Part shown: piece after piece, positions 39,661-53,538 of the stretch
How positions within the stretch are numbered: position 1 is the stretch's first letter
How the letters are laid out: each line of letters opens with the position of its first letter
Origin: Struthio camelus
Taxonomy: Eukaryota > Chordata > Aves > Struthioniformes > Struthionidae
DNA: 64,000 nucleotides
NCBI RefSeq assembly: GCF_040807025.1
Contig: NC_090953.1
Coordinates: 26,768,997 to 26,832,996 of the forward strand
Direction of reading: 5' to 3'
The notes under the pieces: generated by a model
Told to the model about the DNA's origin: nothing
The model's database searches: none
What the model saw: the letters and a program-made list of their open reading frames with translations, nothing else
Program-made: the position numbers and the translations under genes

Positions 39661-41672
39661 GTTTTCCCTCCTCAGGTTCTGGCAGAGAGAGGTAAGCTCA
39701 GGACAGGGGGGAATGCTTTCCTGTGCAGAGCGGGTGGCTAACGGAGGCTGGCGGAGAAAGAAACACCACCACGAGTCTCCAGCTATGCTGCACAACATCT
39801 TTAATGAGCAGGAAGGAAAAAAGGAAAAAAAGCAGCACAGAGACCAAGACACATGTTTCCTGGGTTGAGTGAGGCACAGAGAATTGCCCGTTTCCCCAGG
39901 ACAAGCGGCATGCAAAGCGTTTGCCTTTTCCCATTCCAGCTCTACCTTGTGGCAATCACATCCTACCTACAGCAATTCCTAACCCCCAAACCGTCCTGCC
40001 GTCAGCAGGAGACTCAGCAGAGCGGACGAGCACGAGCTCTTTCTCGAGGAGCTCAGAGTGCAGCAGAGCCAGAGGCAGCATGGCGAGGCCTGGCTCTGTG
40101 AGGTGGAGCTGGGAACTCAGTGCGCTCAGGCCTCCAGCCCTTTCAAGACCCCCACCAGATCAGCCTTTCTTTTCTTTCCTCATCTTTCTCTGTGCCCTCC
40201 AAAATCCAGTTCTAGCTGCGTGTCCCCGAGGGGCCTGCGGCTGGTTTTCTTAAAATGCACAACAAGCGTTACATCTCACCTTAAGGCTGGATTTGAGGGC
40301 CTGGCAGCAAAGATTTGCCTAACCCACTGCTTATTGCCCCAGGTCCGGGTGCAGTTCTGGGTGAAGCAGCAAGGATGGAAACTGATCAGATTGTCACAGC
40401 AGAAAAAGATTGGGCTGAACAGAAGTCACAGCAATCACCTCTTAACAACACACTGCGCGCATACAAGCTCCCACGCCCTCCGAGTAACACAGCACAGGGA
40501 CGCTGACCCACTTTTGGAATACGACCCATTACGGTGGGTTTCAAGCACCGGTGGACAGGCTGGTCGTACCAGATTGCCAAAACAAACAGTTCAAGCTGCG
40601 TTCAAGGTGGCAGAGGATGCACTTGGCTATTTGGTTAGGGACGATCCGCTGGAGGCGCAGATTCTTGTGTGCAGGCATCCCTGCAGCTGAACACAGATCT
40701 CCCCCTTCTGCCTGAAAGAACCCTCGCCTTCCCAACTGCGCACAACTACCCCCTTGAAACGGGAAAGAGGTAAAGTCCCTAAACATTTCCATTCACCTGC
40801 CAAGCTGAGGCAGCCCGCGTATCAAAGTTGTGTCACCACCATGACAGCAATCCAGCCCACAGGAAGAGGAGAAGTGGGGTGTGGCTGACCTCGTTCCCCA
40901 GGGAAACTTGGGGAACATTCCCAGTATTCAGAGTTGAGGACATTGCTGGCGCTAGTCAGGCCACACCAGAGCCAGATTCCACTGCCTAGGGCCCAGGGAA
41001 CGATAGCAGGTTCTGGACGAGGAAGAGGAGGGCAGAGAGCAAGGCAGGTCCCTGCAAGGGAGGAAGGGCAGACAGTCACTCCTGGGGATCTCCATGGGTA
41101 TGTCCTTAGAGAACTTGACGGGGGCTTCATGCTTTGCCAGCCCGGGGCTCTGACTGGGGAGTGCAGAACCGAGGCGTGGGACAGTGACCAAAGAGGTTCC
41201 TGTGCCCTTCCCTGAAAGGGACTCCACACCCAAATTGACCCGTTTTCCTTAGCAAGTTCATCCCAGGGCCAAAAGCCTGGATGGCCTGCTTTTTTAGGAG
41301 TGGGTCAGAGCAGTGAGGCAAAAGCTCACAGATGTTTTTCCTGGGCCGTGGATGGAGTGGCCCACTCAAGGCATTTTAATTCCAAATAGGCTTTGACTCA
41401 GCCTCCCGGAACACATGGGAGCCCTCGTAACGTGGAAGAGCGGGGAAAACCCCCAAACTCCAGGGAAACGTGCGTCGGTGTGCTGCTGACTTGGGTGGAG
41501 ACGGTGTCCTGGCTTCAGGCGTGCCAGCGATACCAGGGTTTTTGGCCTCGCTCCTCCACAACTGCCTCCTTCCTGAGGGACGTTTCCTGAAACAACTGGT
41601 GCCACTATGCAATCTCCTGCTCCTGCCTTTAAAGCTGTTGCCTTTCTGCTGCTGGTCCAGGGCCTGCGTGAC

Positions 41673-42798
41673 TCAGTGCAGCCCAAACTGTTTCAGGTTG
41701 CAAGGGATCTCTGGCGGCCCTCTGGGCCAACGCCCCGTTCCAATCAGGCCAAACTTCCCAGCGACATCAGGAGGCTCAGGGCCTTGCCCGGCCAGCTTCT
41801 GAACGCTGCAATGAAGGGAGACGCCACTCTCCCATGGGCAGCCTCTTCCAGGGCTGTGCCGTGCTCCCTGTGACTTGTTCTTCCAAAGAGACAGTTGACA
41901 TCTCCCTGGTTGCACCTGGAACTGTGCCCCTTGCTGTTTTGCTGTGCACCTCTGAGGAGAGCTTGGCTCTGCCTTTTCCATAACCCGCTGTAGCTGGTGG
42001 GAGATGGCAGTGTGATCCCCTCCTCCCCTCCTTGCCTTCTCCCCTCCAGGCGCCACAAAAACAATGCCTTCAACCTTCCTCATATGGCCTGTGCTGCAGG
42101 CCTGACCCTCAGCCTCTTCCTCTGCCACTAGCTCTCTCCAGGTTGTTGCCATTGCACTTGTCCTGAGGGAACAGAACCCAGTCTGGCCTGCTGTACAAAC
42201 CTGCTGAAAGGCCCCTCTGTCCCACTGTCCAGGTCGCCCATAAAAAGCCTAAAGCTTTTTGGCATCTGGACTGATCCCTGAGGGAGGCCACTAGGAAGCA
42301 GTCGCCAGATGGCCCTTTTTCCCACTGAGTAAAGGCCTTTGAGCCCAACGGTCCACCCCATTTTCCCCTCACATTAGCGTCGTCAGGCTCCAGGCTGTAA
42401 CTCACCGGTCTGGCTCGAAGGATGCTGTGAGAGACAAGGCCTTGACAAAGGCCTTGCTAGGCTCAAGGTGAACAGCGGTAGCAACAGCATTTGCAGCGGT
42501 AAAAGCTCTTCTTTATGTCCTTGATGTGCCCTGCCAGTTCCAACGCAGGCCAAGCTTTGCCTTTCCTACCACCATTGCGGTATGCCTGGACAGTGAGGCT
42601 CTATTTGTGCTTTCTCGCCTGTCCCTGTTTTCACCTCCTGTGCTAAGCAGTCATCCCTGACTCCCTCCACAAGCCCCCAGGGGTTACCTGAGTCCCAGCA
42701 TGTTGCCCTCGTGGCAGAGGCTGGGGAGCTGGACGTCCCCATGAGGAAAGGGAGTCTGTGACCTGGAAACCTCCTTGGGCTGCTACAGAAGATTTTGT
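41673..42798 (-). mobile_element. CR1 LINE segment e, unit 3
   Basis: Copy of 8165-9290. It shares with unit 4 the changes near 41787 (T to C) and 42005 (C to T). Confidence 0.8.
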
Positions 42799-43333
42799 CC
42801 ACTTCTCATCATGAGCGGGTTGTCTCTACCACAGCGTCACTTCCCGCTGCACTGAGGAGGAGGGGGACAAGGGCTCACAGGGCAGACATGCAGGAGGGTC
42901 AGAGGCCTTGAGCCAGCGATGGCTGGGAGAACAGGGCCCAGCCTGCATTTGCTACAGGGGCTCGCAGGGCCGGCCAGGAATATGGCAAAGCTACAGCAAA
43001 GCCAGGAACTGTGGAGCCTGTTTGGAGACTGTGGGACGGGGCCTGGTTGCCAAGGGCCCTGCCCTTGCCTGGGCTGTGCTTGCTCGCAGCTCCCAGCAGG
43101 GAAGCCGTGGCTTGCGTGCAGGCTGAGGTGGTAGAGCCTGTTGGTGAGGGCGAAGGAAGAGGTAGCTGGTGTGTGGGCCAGCTGTTTGTGGCTGTGGCTG
43201 CTGGCTGCCTGTCCCATGCACACGCCAGAGCGGGGAGCAGCCAGGAAGAGGAGGCAAAAAGCAAAAGCAAGAGGGACAAGGCTGGGCGTGCAGACGTGAG
43301 CATGGGGAGTCCAGCAGTGGTGTGCATGATGCA

Positions 43334-43405
43334 GGGGGTGTAGCTCAGTGGGAGAGCATTTGACTGCAGATCAAGAGGTCCCTGGTTCAACTCCAGGTGC
43401 CCCCT
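43334..43405 (+). tRNA. tRNA-Cys (GCA), unit 3
   Basis: Identical to unit 1. TTTT at 43416-43419. Confidence 0.97.
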
Positions 43406-44071
43406 CCACTGCTGCTTTTCTTCCTGGAGCTTCTCCTGTGCCTTGGCGGCCTGCTTCCCCATCCCTCAGTGGGAAGGCTGTGGGGGACAAACAGCCCAGC
43501 ATGGACCTGGCTCGGCTTCTCGTTCTCTGGGCTCTCGCCTCATGACACCCTTGGGGTTTCCCCTTTCCTTAAGGTGCTGCACCTCCCAGGGAGGGCAAGA
43601 GCAGCCCCTCTTCCTTCCCAGGGGCTGTGCTGCCACTGCTCTGTCGGGAGCTGGAGGGCATGAGCTGAGAGAAACCCACCGGGAAACCTCCTGCCCTTGT
43701 CTAGCACACAGGTCAGGGTCTGTGACACAAGAGGGAAGGTCTCCCAACGTCACCAGTTAACGCTGAGTCTGGCTTCCACCGGCTTTTTTCCCATAAAGTG
43801 GAGCTTAAAGGCTAAACAGGCTAAACGCACCCTTTGTCATCTCATCCTTTCGCACCTGGGAAAGGTGTGTTGTGCCTGCCAGGACTGCAGGAAGTTGGGG
43901 GGGGGGGAGGAGCGAGCAGAGCCGTAGAGGGAGGGTGGGTGTTTTGCTGTGTGACCGGGCTTGACATGCTGCTGTGCTGCTGTGCAGCTGCGCAGCTGGA
44001 GGGACCCTCCGTACCCGCAGGGCTGGTCTGGAGCGTGGCCTTTCCAGGCAGCCCAAAAGGAGATGGCACCC

Positions 44072-44153
44072 CGTAGTTGGCAGGATTCGAACCTGCGCGG
44101 GGAAACCCCAATGGATTTCTAGTCCATCGCCTTCACCACTCGGCCACAACTAC
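44072..44153 (-). tRNA. tRNA-Ser (AGA), unit 3
   Basis: Identical to unit 1. TTTT terminator at 44058-44055. Confidence 0.97.
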
Positions 44154-44737
44154 CTGCCCCAAACTGCTCTGCAGCAGTGAGCGGGTGCCCTGTGCTGAGG
44201 CACCTGGCTCCCGGGGAGTTTGAGGGCCAGGCTGTGCTGGGGCATGTCCTTTCCACTCTGTGGACACCACGCAGTCAGGCACCAGAGGCCCCTGCAGCCA
44301 GTGCTGGAGAGGCCTTGAGAGACATGGTGCCAGGGCGATGGCTGCAGCTCCCAGTGCCTGGTTGTCAGGCTGGCCTCTGGGATATGCTGATGCTGGAGGA
44401 TGGTTTCACTCTCCCTCCGGCATCCCCATGGCGGGAGGGGAGAAAAGGAAGGGAGCAGTGTGAGGCATCCAGTGATGGTGGAGAGGAAATGTGTCAGGTG
44501 TATAAGAAGGAAGAGAAAGCAGAGAGCCCAGGAGTAGGAGTGGAAGGGGAAAGACTGCAAGGAAGCCATGGCCCAGCTCCGGCCTCCCCCCCCACCCCAG
44601 GTGTGAGGGTTTTGAGGTGATGAGGAAGAGCCTGGAGAGACTGTGAGAGGAGGAAATGTGTGTGCAGGGGGGCTGGAAGGAGGAGGCAGAGCCAGTTCAT
44701 GAGCTGTGGGGAGCAGGAGGCACGCCTGGGTCCGCAT

Positions 44738-44810
44738 GTGCTGGTGGTGCAATGGTGAGCGTAGCTGCCTTCCAAGCAGTGCAGGACAGGTTTTGTTCCC
44801 AGACAACACG
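44738..44810 (+). pseudogene. tRNA-Gly (UCC) pseudogene, unit 3
   Basis: Same degenerate sequence as unit 1. The broken box B is unchanged, so it was broken before the unit was amplified. Confidence 0.9.
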
Positions 44811-47587
44811 GACAAAACGTTCTTCTTCCAGGTGCCTGCAGAGGCCCTTCCACCTCCTTCAGGGAAGTTCCTGCTGGAACACAGCTCAGCTTTCTCCAGC
44901 AAGCTCTCATCCCCTGAGGGGAGCCACTCCCCTTGTTGCAGCCTCCCTGCATGCACAGCCACGGTGGGGCACCCCACAGAGCCCAGGAGAGACAGGCCCC
45001 CTCCTCCTTCAGCAATGCCTGCCTTGGCAAAAGCACATGGAAGGCACTGAAGTGGCAGAGCTGCTGAGGGTGGAGGTTATCATGGCCAGGAGTCAAGCGC
45101 AGACCAGCTGCTTGGCAGGCAGCTGTGCTCATCTCAGGCACAGAAGTGCCCGCTGCCCCACAGCCTTCCTGCTGGCCCCAGTTCTGCCCCTGCTCTCCTC
45201 TTCCTGCCCGCCTCCAAAGCCAGCCTGGCTGGGGGCTGGGGAAGGGCAAGCTGGGCAGAACCTGGTGGGTCAGGAAGCACCACCTCCCCAGCTCCGCTGC
45301 CAGCAGGACGGCGTCCTGCGGTGGGCTCAGACCACCAGCCTTGGGGTGCCCTCTCTGCTGGTGCCACAGAGCTGCCCATGCGGGGCCTCTCAGGGCCACC
45401 TTTTCCTGCCTCAGAAATGTCCCAGCCCCCTGGATGCTCTGGGTGGGCGGGGGCAGTGTGTTAGGGCTGGGAGTGTAGATTAGGCACCATGGACAGCCCC
45501 CCCGCCTGGCTCTGGGTTTTCCTGTGTGGCCATCCCCTCCCCACACAGCTTGGGGTGCAAATGGAGCCTGTGGGCACATCTCCCTTCTTGCACTGTAAAG
45601 GAACACTGCCAAGGCCCCCTCCCCACCTCCTGCCCCCGCCCACCCATGCGCGCGCGCACACACACACGCACACGCTTGCAGAGACTGTACAGGCAAGCTT
45701 GGCTCAACGAGAGCGATTATCACTAGCGACTCCTGAAACGGTGAGCCCTGCTATTACGGGATAAGGCCATGCTACGGCTGTGCCAGTCCCACAAGTAGCT
45801 GCTGCTGAAAGGGATGGCCACATGCCCCTCTGTCCCAATCCCACCTTGTCCCTCACGCTGGCTCTGACACTCTCCTGACAGGGAGCTGGTGTAGAGGGTG
45901 ATGCTGGTTGGGAACCATTGATTTACGTGGGGAGTTACTTTCTCCCGGTGCAGCTCCGTGAAGCTGCACTCATCATGGGCCCACATAAGCACCGGAGAAA
46001 GCACGAGGGAAGCAGAGAGAGGACATGGCCAGAAACAGAGCGGCTTTCGCCTCTGCAGGGCGCTTTCCTGTCCAGCTGGCTTTTCTGCAGGGCCAAACAC
46101 CGTGCGCTGGGTGAGCAAGCGAGTGAGCCACGCTTTCAGACAAGCCCTGACTTGCGCATGCACAAAATATGCTCTGCTAGCCTCAAACATCTCCGCAAGC
46201 CGACAGGAAACTGCGGGCTTACTGACCTCCTGCTGCCTCAGGATGTGGGTCTGGGTGCCCCCCTGGTTATGCAAGTGGGAGGCCACCGGACCCCTTGACA
46301 CAGGCACCATGGTGGCAGGTCAGGGGCCAGCTCCGTTAGGCTCTCTGCAGCTGAATTTACAACAGCTGGAGCACTGCAGGCCACTCTGCAGAACCAAGAA
46401 ATGGAGGGGAACAGCTTCCAAGAAGTGGCTTTTTGTGCGGTATCTGTCACTGTTTTCCTGTACTGTAGACAAAACCAAGGTGGAAAGAGAGGGGCACCTT
46501 CAGAGCTTCTTTAAAAGCTTTTCACCATTCAGACCCCGTGCTGCTCCAGCCTCTTAGAGGAGGAGCCTGAGTGTCCGGGAGCAGCAAGCGCCGGCTGATC
46601 CCTAAGGGATGGGGAGCCGGGTGCGATAACACGACTGGCTGGGCAAGGACCTTGCCTGCCAGGGTCCCTTCCCACCGCCACCAAGCCAGGCAAACAGGGC
46701 AGGCCTGGAGATGCTAGCGAGGCTCAGCAAAGAGTACAGATCACCAGGGAAGTTCACCTGGTGATGAGGCAGGTCCGAGGTCAAGCTGGGAAGTAAATCT
46801 GCAGCTCAGGGTCAGGGTCAGAATCGGGTCTGGCAAGGGTGGTGAGGGTCAGACGCAGTCCAGTGATCACCAGGCAGGTCCATGGTGAAAAGGCAGGTCT
46901 GAGGTCAGGCTGGGACGTCAGACCGCGGGTCAGTGTCCAGATCAATGGGGTCCATGGCTAGGCAGGGACATGGCCGTGACAGAGCCAGAGACTAGTACTC
47001 CCACAACATAGCGCAGCCAGAGGAAAGGCCTAGGGCTGAGCTTAAATGGGGCTCCTGGGCCCACAGGAAGAGGGTGCATGGTGGTGGGGGGGGGAGGTCC
47101 GAGCTGAGGCTGGTCAGGGCACTGAAGCCTATCAGTGCCCTCAGGGCTGTGACAGAGGGGGTCCCTCTCTCTGCTCAGCAGTGCCAGGAGCAGGCAGAAA
47201 GAGGGCCCAGCATAGCCCCGTGGTCTCATTGAACAGTCTCCCAAGGCCACCCTCCCACTGCTCTCCAAGAACCCAGAAACTCAGCGCAGTGACTCAGAAA
47301 AATCCAGCTCTGCCCTTGGAGAATATAGGTGTCTTTCTCTCCCTGGGAATGGAGAGAAAAGTGTGACTTGGAGCTGTGATTTGATTTCAGCACACCTGAG
47401 CTCTGTATTCTTGCTCTGGACAAGCCAACATGCTGTCACGGTGCTCCTGAGTCATGGCAAGAGTACGCATGTCTTTCCCACCGGCAGGCGCCACACAGGC
47501 AAGTGTGGGACTCCGGATGGTGTAGCCCATAGAAGAGGGGTTTGCTCTGGGGTGCTCCCCAGGAGTTAGCGAACCCCAGGTGCACCA

Positions 47588-48272
47588 TGGCTGTGGGGTT
47601 GCTGCACCCTGGGGGCACACCCTCTAACCACCCCATGATTGACAAGACCACATGAAGGAGAAGTGACACCGCAGACCCACACCACAAACATCTAGGGGCT
47701 GTGGAGCCATCCCCCACAGAACGACCTGTTACTGGGCGTACCGTTACCAACAATTGCTACCCATGCTGGGTACGAGGGCTGGGCTGGGCACGAGGTTACC
47801 TGTTGGTATGCACTCTGCTATTGACTAGAGCCATACAGCTTTTGTATACCTGTGGGCTGGCGTTGTTTCGACTGGGTGTAAAAGAGAGGAAGCCCCATGG
47901 GTTTGTTGCGGACTTGGACCCATGGTCCGCTGGCCTGCAGACCCGAGGACCCACCCGTCAGTGGGGATGCCCCTAATGTCAACAGCGTGGTGAGGAGAAT
48001 CCGGGGAAAACTGTACCGGAGGGGTGGCCCGTGAGGGGCGAGAGCGGTCACCGTACCACCGTGCACCCGTGATTTAACCGTACAGCTCTGATAAGTATAT
48101 GTACTTTCAGTTCTGTTATATTTCTCGCTATACTACACTGCACTTTTAGCTTTGTTATAACCTCCCATCTCTAATAAATTCTCACCCTTGACAAATGACA
48201 ATCTCCCCGGTTCAGCGCAGCTAACTCGGGAATCCGAAAGAATCCCAGACACCCCTCTAGTGGCGCGTCACA
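47588..48272 (+). mobile_element. Probable solo LTR-like fossil, unit 3
   Basis: Copy of the element at 14080-14764. The unit 4 copy would begin near 64178, outside the window. Confidence 0.35.
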
Positions 48273-48610
48273 CCCACGCGCTTTGAAGGCTGATGAACTG
48301 AGAAGCCAAAGACTTTGCCCGCAATGCCGCCCCATGGCCAGTTCCTGGGGAAGCAAGAGGGCTTCCTTCTGCCTTGGTTGGGGACTGGAGGGCTGCGTAG
48401 GGAGGGCTCTACCACAGTAACCCCCGGAGGGAGGCTGTGGCAGTCTGAAGGAGTGTGTGTGGGGGGGAAAGGGGCTGGGGAGTCAAAGAGAAAGGACAGG
48501 ACATGAGCCAAGCGCTGAGCAACGACTGAGCTCCAGTTCCTGTGGGGAAGAGGCTCACTTGCTGCCATGGTGCAGAGGAGGGAGGAGAGTGCAGCGCTCT
48601 CTGGGAGCTG

Positions 48611-48803
48611 GGAATTCGTGGAACGAGACAGACTGGAAGGGATCTCCGGAGGCCTCTAATTCAACTGCCCGCTCAAAGCAGGACTAGTGCCAAAGCTGGA
48701 GCCGGTCGCTCAGTGCCTGGCCCTGACACATTTTGAATTTGCTCTCCACGGAAGGAGAGTCCAAACTTCTCTGGGCACCTGCTCCACACGGCTTCAATGC
48801 TCA
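48611..48803 (-). mobile_element. CR1 LINE segment b, unit 3
   Basis: Same fragment as 15103-15295. The unit 4 copy would lie beyond the window end. Confidence 0.8.
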
Positions 48804-48807
48804 CTGA

Positions 48808-50816
48808 GTTAACGCTGCAGTTAACAACTGGCTGCACCGCTGGTGTTGGCAGCAGGGTTTTGGTTTCTATGACCGTGGGACCCTGTTTGAAGATCTGATG
48901 GAGAGAGCTGATGGAGAGAGCTGATGGAGAGAGCTGGGATCCACCTCACCAAGTGGGGCATGCGTGTCTTTGCCAACAGGTTGACCAGCCTGGCAAGGAG
49001 GGCTTTAAACTAGGCAAGATGGGGGAAGGGGAGTGTTATAGAGACAGGATAGTCAGTAAAACACTGCTCAAGTCAGGATGCCTCCAGCGGGTGCATGCAG
49101 CCAGGGGCACAGCGCGGGACATGGCTATGGAGCATCCTCTTGCACCTCTCCTGAGAAGCCTGCATGCCCCATTTGGCTCTCTGAAATGCCTGTACACCAA
49201 TGCACGCGGCATGGGGAATCAGCAGGAAGAATTAGAGATCTGTGTGCGGTTGCAGGGCCAGGATCTCGTTGCAGTTACAGAGACGTGGTGCGATAGCTCA
49301 CGTGACTGGAATGCTGTCATGGATGGCTATGCACTTTTTAGGAAAGATGGCTATGCACTTTTTAGGAAAGACAGGCTAGGAAGGCGAGGTGCTGTGGAGT
49401 TACTCTTTATGTGAGGGAGCAACTAGAATGTCTGGAGCTCTGCCTCGGGGTGGATGAAGAGCAAGCTGAGAGCTTATGGGTAAGGATTAAAGGGCAGGCT
49501 AACATGGGTGACACTGTTGTGGGGGTTTACTACAGGCCACCTGATCAGGAAGAAGTAGTCAATGGGGCCTTCTACAGACAGCTGGAAGTAGCCTCACGAT
49601 CAGAGGCCCTGGTTCTCCCGGGAGACTTCAACCACCCTGACATCTGCTGGGAAGAGAGCACAGCTAGGCACAAACAGTCGAGGAGGGTCCTGCAGAGCAC
49701 TGATGATAACTTCTTGACACAGGTGGTGGAGACGCCAACAAGGAGAGGTGTGCTGCTTGACCTTGTGCTGACAAACAAAGGAGGCCTGGTTGGATCTGTG
49801 AAGGCTGGGGGCAGCCTTGGCTGTAGTGGAGTTCAGGCTCCTACGAGGAGGAAGCAGGGCAATAAGTAATATAAGTCAGATCACAACCCTGGACTTCAGG
49901 AGAGCTAACTTTGGCCTCTTCAGGGACCTCCTCAGGGGAATCTCATGGGGTAGGGCCCTAGCAGGAAGAGGGGTCCAGGAGAGCCGGTTAATATTCAAGC
50001 ATCGTTTCCTCCAGGCTCAAGACGGGTGCATCCCTCTTGAGTAGGAAGTCCAGCAAAGTGGGCAGGAGACCTGCATGGATGAGCAAGGAGCTCCTGGCAG
50101 AACTCCAACAGAAGAAGGAAGTCTACAGAATGTGGAAAAGGGGACAGGCCACTTGGGAGGAATACAGGGACGTTGTCAGAGTGTGCAGGGATGCGACGAG
50201 GAAGGCTAAGGCCCAGTTGGAATGAAATCTGGCAAGGGATGCCAAGGACAACCAGAAGGGCTTCTTCAACTACATCCTGGAGGTCCTCACTGAGCATGTG
50301 GAGGACAAGAAGGTGATCAGGAGTAGTCAGCACAGGTTCACCAAAGGGAAATCATGCTTGACCTTCTCTGATGGCCTGACTGGCTGGGTAGATGAGGGCA
50401 GAGCATCCCCATGGATGCTGTCTCCCTGCACTTCAGCAAGGCTTCTGACACTGTCTCCCATCACTTTCTCATAGGTAAACTCAGCAAGTGTGGATTGGAT
50501 GAGTGGACAGTGAGGTGGCCTGAGGACCGGCTGGATGGCCGAGCTCAGAGGGTTGTGGTCAGTGGCACAGAGGCCTGTAGCTCGCGCTGTCCCGCAGGGG
50601 TCAGTCCTGGGTCCAGTCCTGTTCAACGTATTCATCGATGACCTGGACGAAGGCACAGAGTGCACCCGCAGCAAGTTTGCTGAGGATACTAAACTGTGGG
50701 GGAGTGGCTGACACACCAGAAGGCAGTGCTGCCGTTCCGAGGGACCAGGACAGGCTGGAGAGCTGGGCGGAGAGGAACCTCCTGAAGTTCAACAAAGGCA
50801 AGGGCAGGGTCCTGCC
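48808..50816 (+). mobile_element. CR1 LINE segment a, third copy
   Basis: Near-identical to 15300-17303, except for a run of private changes near 50310-50410, including 5 extra bases before GGATGCTGTCTCC. It spans the boundary of units 3 and 4. Confidence 0.93.
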
Positions 50817-51176
50817 ATCAGGAAGCTGTGGATTTAGCTCCCTGAAGGGAAGGGAGAAACAGCTTTGTGCCCAGGACACCCACACTCTTGTGGGGGGACC
50901 TCTCTGTGGTCCACTGCCTGTGAACCACAGCAGTCTCTGCCCCTCGGGGGCACTTTTGGAGGCCTGGATGCTAAGAAAGCAAAGGAGAAGGTGGGAGAAG
51001 ATGCTGAGAAAGCAAAGGAGAACGCAGGAGGAGCACAGACAAGGGGCTGAGGAGTGGCACAGCCACCAACCAGCCCTGGCCAGAGACCTGGAGCGCAGCA
51101 CTGCGGGGAGTGCTGGTGCACGTGCCCAAAGTGAGAGGCCCCACCTCTCAGGGAGCGGGGTGGGGCAAAAGGGCCA

Positions 51177-51248
51177 TAGCAGAGGATGGTTTCGATCCAT
51201 CGACCTCTGGGTTATGGGCCCAGCACGCTTCCGCTGCGCCACTCTGCT
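51177..51248 (-). tRNA. Initiator tRNA-Met (CAU), unit 4
   Basis: C22 form, identical to unit 2 across the tRNA. TTTT terminator at 51170-51167. Confidence 0.97.
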
Positions 51249-52956
51249 CCCCCCAGCAGCTTTGTGGGGAGATGGCAGGGCCCTCCCTGCCACTCCCAGG
51301 CACTGACCGTGCCAGCTCTTGGGCTCGGGGGGTTGCCGTTCCTCCTGCCTGGGCCTGGTCCCACGGAGGAAAAAAGTCTCCCCCGGGAAGCCCCAAGGCC
51401 GTGGGCCCGGGCTGAAGCCGCCTTGGTTTGCCCTTATGACGCCATCTCCTGCCTGGCACAGACCCAGGGGAAAGCGGGGAGTTTGTGTTTGCCCAACTGA
51501 GCTGCCTCTGCAGGGGAGGACAGAAACCCCAGAGCCAGGGGGCAGCCTGCCTGCCTGCATTGTGCTGGGAGCGCTTGCTTCCCAACGAGTGGATGAGTGT
51601 CTGATGCTCTCCTAGCCAGGAAAAGGCTCCCCTCCACCTGGAGTCACGTGCCTCTCCTGCACACAGTGCTTTCCTTGTGCAGGCTTGGTGAGCCCTGGGA
51701 GCCCCCGGTGGCTTTCTGCCCTGGAGAGGCAGGTTCCACCTCTGCTGGTGACCTGCTGCTGACACACTTCCTCAGAGCCGCTGCCCAGGCCAAGCCTGAA
51801 GAGCTGCGCTAGAGTGACCCCTGAGCCCAATGGATGCTCTCTTGCTGCCATCCCAAGGACGTTTTGGGCACCTCCATTTCAGTCCGCAGCAAGGGAAGGA
51901 GGAAGCCCCAAACCAAGTCAACCCTGCTGGCCCCTTGCTGCCCCACATGACTGAGTTGTGGCAGGGCACCCTGCCAAGGGGGAAAGCCCCATCACCTGGA
52001 AGGACTCAGGGACTGGCTCTGTCTCTTACAAACTGCCCTGTGCTCACCAAAGACAGCAGCTGCGGTGCTTTAGTGCAAACCAGTGCTGGAGGAAGTAGGA
52101 GCAGGGAGGGCAGAGGAAGGCAGGAGTTAAGTGATGTTAGGAAGGAACTGGTGCAGGCTAGAGCAACGATTCCCAGGTGCTTTCCTGGCAGTGCCCTCTT
52201 TCCCAGGGCCCTGGACTTCTCTGCCTTGACAAAGCTCTGCTTCAGATGTGCCTTCCAGGCCCACCTGCCGTGCAGGCGTGTCAGGGCTCCTTGGCCTTGC
52301 TGGTGAGCTGACTGGCAGCTGTGTCCAACGCGGTGTCCCCACAGCTGTGTTCAACACGGTGTCCAGGCTCTCTGGCCTGGGGCCCAGAGGTGCGCCCCCT
52401 CCCCACGGAGCCCATAGTCTTCCTGGGTGGGAAGGAAACCCAGGCCTCCTGCATGTGCAGGAACCAGAGGAGCGCAGAGCTGGGCACTGCTTCCTCTCAG
52501 GCTGACGCAAGGGGAAGGAAAAATATCACTGTGGATGCCTGTTCCTGCATAGCAGCAGGGAAATAAGACTGTAAGGAGTATAATTACCCCAGAATGTCTT
52601 TGTCCAGGATTTCCCCAGCTCTGCTTCCTCCCCAGGGCTGGGCATCTGGTGGCACCTTCTGTCCAGTCCGCCTCACTCCACAGCAGGCACTGGGAGGTAA
52701 GTGAGACACTTCCCCTGGAGTCCCAGGTGTGGTGCCTCTGTTGGGGTGTATTGCAGCCCTCATGTTCCTGCCTGCTGTCCACGTCTGAATGTGCTCGTCT
52801 GTGGGTCTGTGCGTGCCCAGCTGTGGTGTGTCCAAAGAGTGCAAAGGAGAACTCCCCCCCCCCCATCCCCCTAGTGCAGCCTGGCCCTGGAACTCGCAGC
52901 AGGCCAGACGAGTTGCACAGGGCACGTGATCACTGCTGCTGAGAGGTTTGGGGCAG

Positions 52957-53038
52957 GAAGCTGTGGCTGAGTGGGGAAGGCGATGGACGTGAAACGCATG
53001 GGGGTTTCCCTGCGCAGGTTCGAATCCTGCCAACTATG
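52957..53038 (+). pseudogene. tRNA-Ser-like pseudogene, unit 4
   Basis: As in unit 3 with one more change inside box A (TGGCTGAGTGG). This is the only unit in which a promoter box of this element has changed, which suggests weak or no constraint. Confidence 0.85.
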
Positions 53039-53538
53039 GGGCACCTGTCCCCTTTTGGGCTGCCTGGAGCGACCAGGCTCCAGCCCTGGACAAAGCCTCA
53101 CAGCCACAGTCCCTCCAGCTGAACAGCGTGCCCGGTGAACCCTCCATCCCTCTAGTCACCCTCAGCTTCCCCCCAGAGTCGCCAGGGCGCGTGCAAACCC
53201 CCTCTCTCCTTTCCCAGCCACACAGGCTCACACCTTTCCTGACAGAGACATGCTCTCCTCTGGGGATGGATGGATTTTCTTCTCAGGGGCATGTTTTTCC
53301 CACGGGGCCAGAGCTGAGATGCACGTGCTTCTGTGATGGGAAGGGAGGCGTCCTTTGTGGAAACTTCTGCAAGTTTTTGCAGCATCAGGAGAAGAGGCAG
53401 GGGCAGGGCAATGCTGCTTCCTATTCTTTTTCCTTCTGCTGCATCTTTCTCCCCTCTCAGACTCCCGGGATAGTCTTGAAAGCTCAGCGAGGGTCAGAGA
53501 GTGCCTGGGACGAGCAGGAGGCAGGCATAGGTCTGCGT

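Larger units (their letters stand above)
33846..50436. repeat. Tandem tRNA-bearing megarepeat, unit 3 (type B)
   Basis: A full period of 16,591 bp. Compared with type A it has about 1.08 kb more after tRNA-Gly (with tRNA-Gln and the 3' end of a minus-strand CR1) and about 1.41 kb less before the plus-strand CR1 near 38940 (the Cys relic is missing). The last 130 bp before the next unit carry a cluster of private changes around 50310-50410. Confidence 0.98.
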
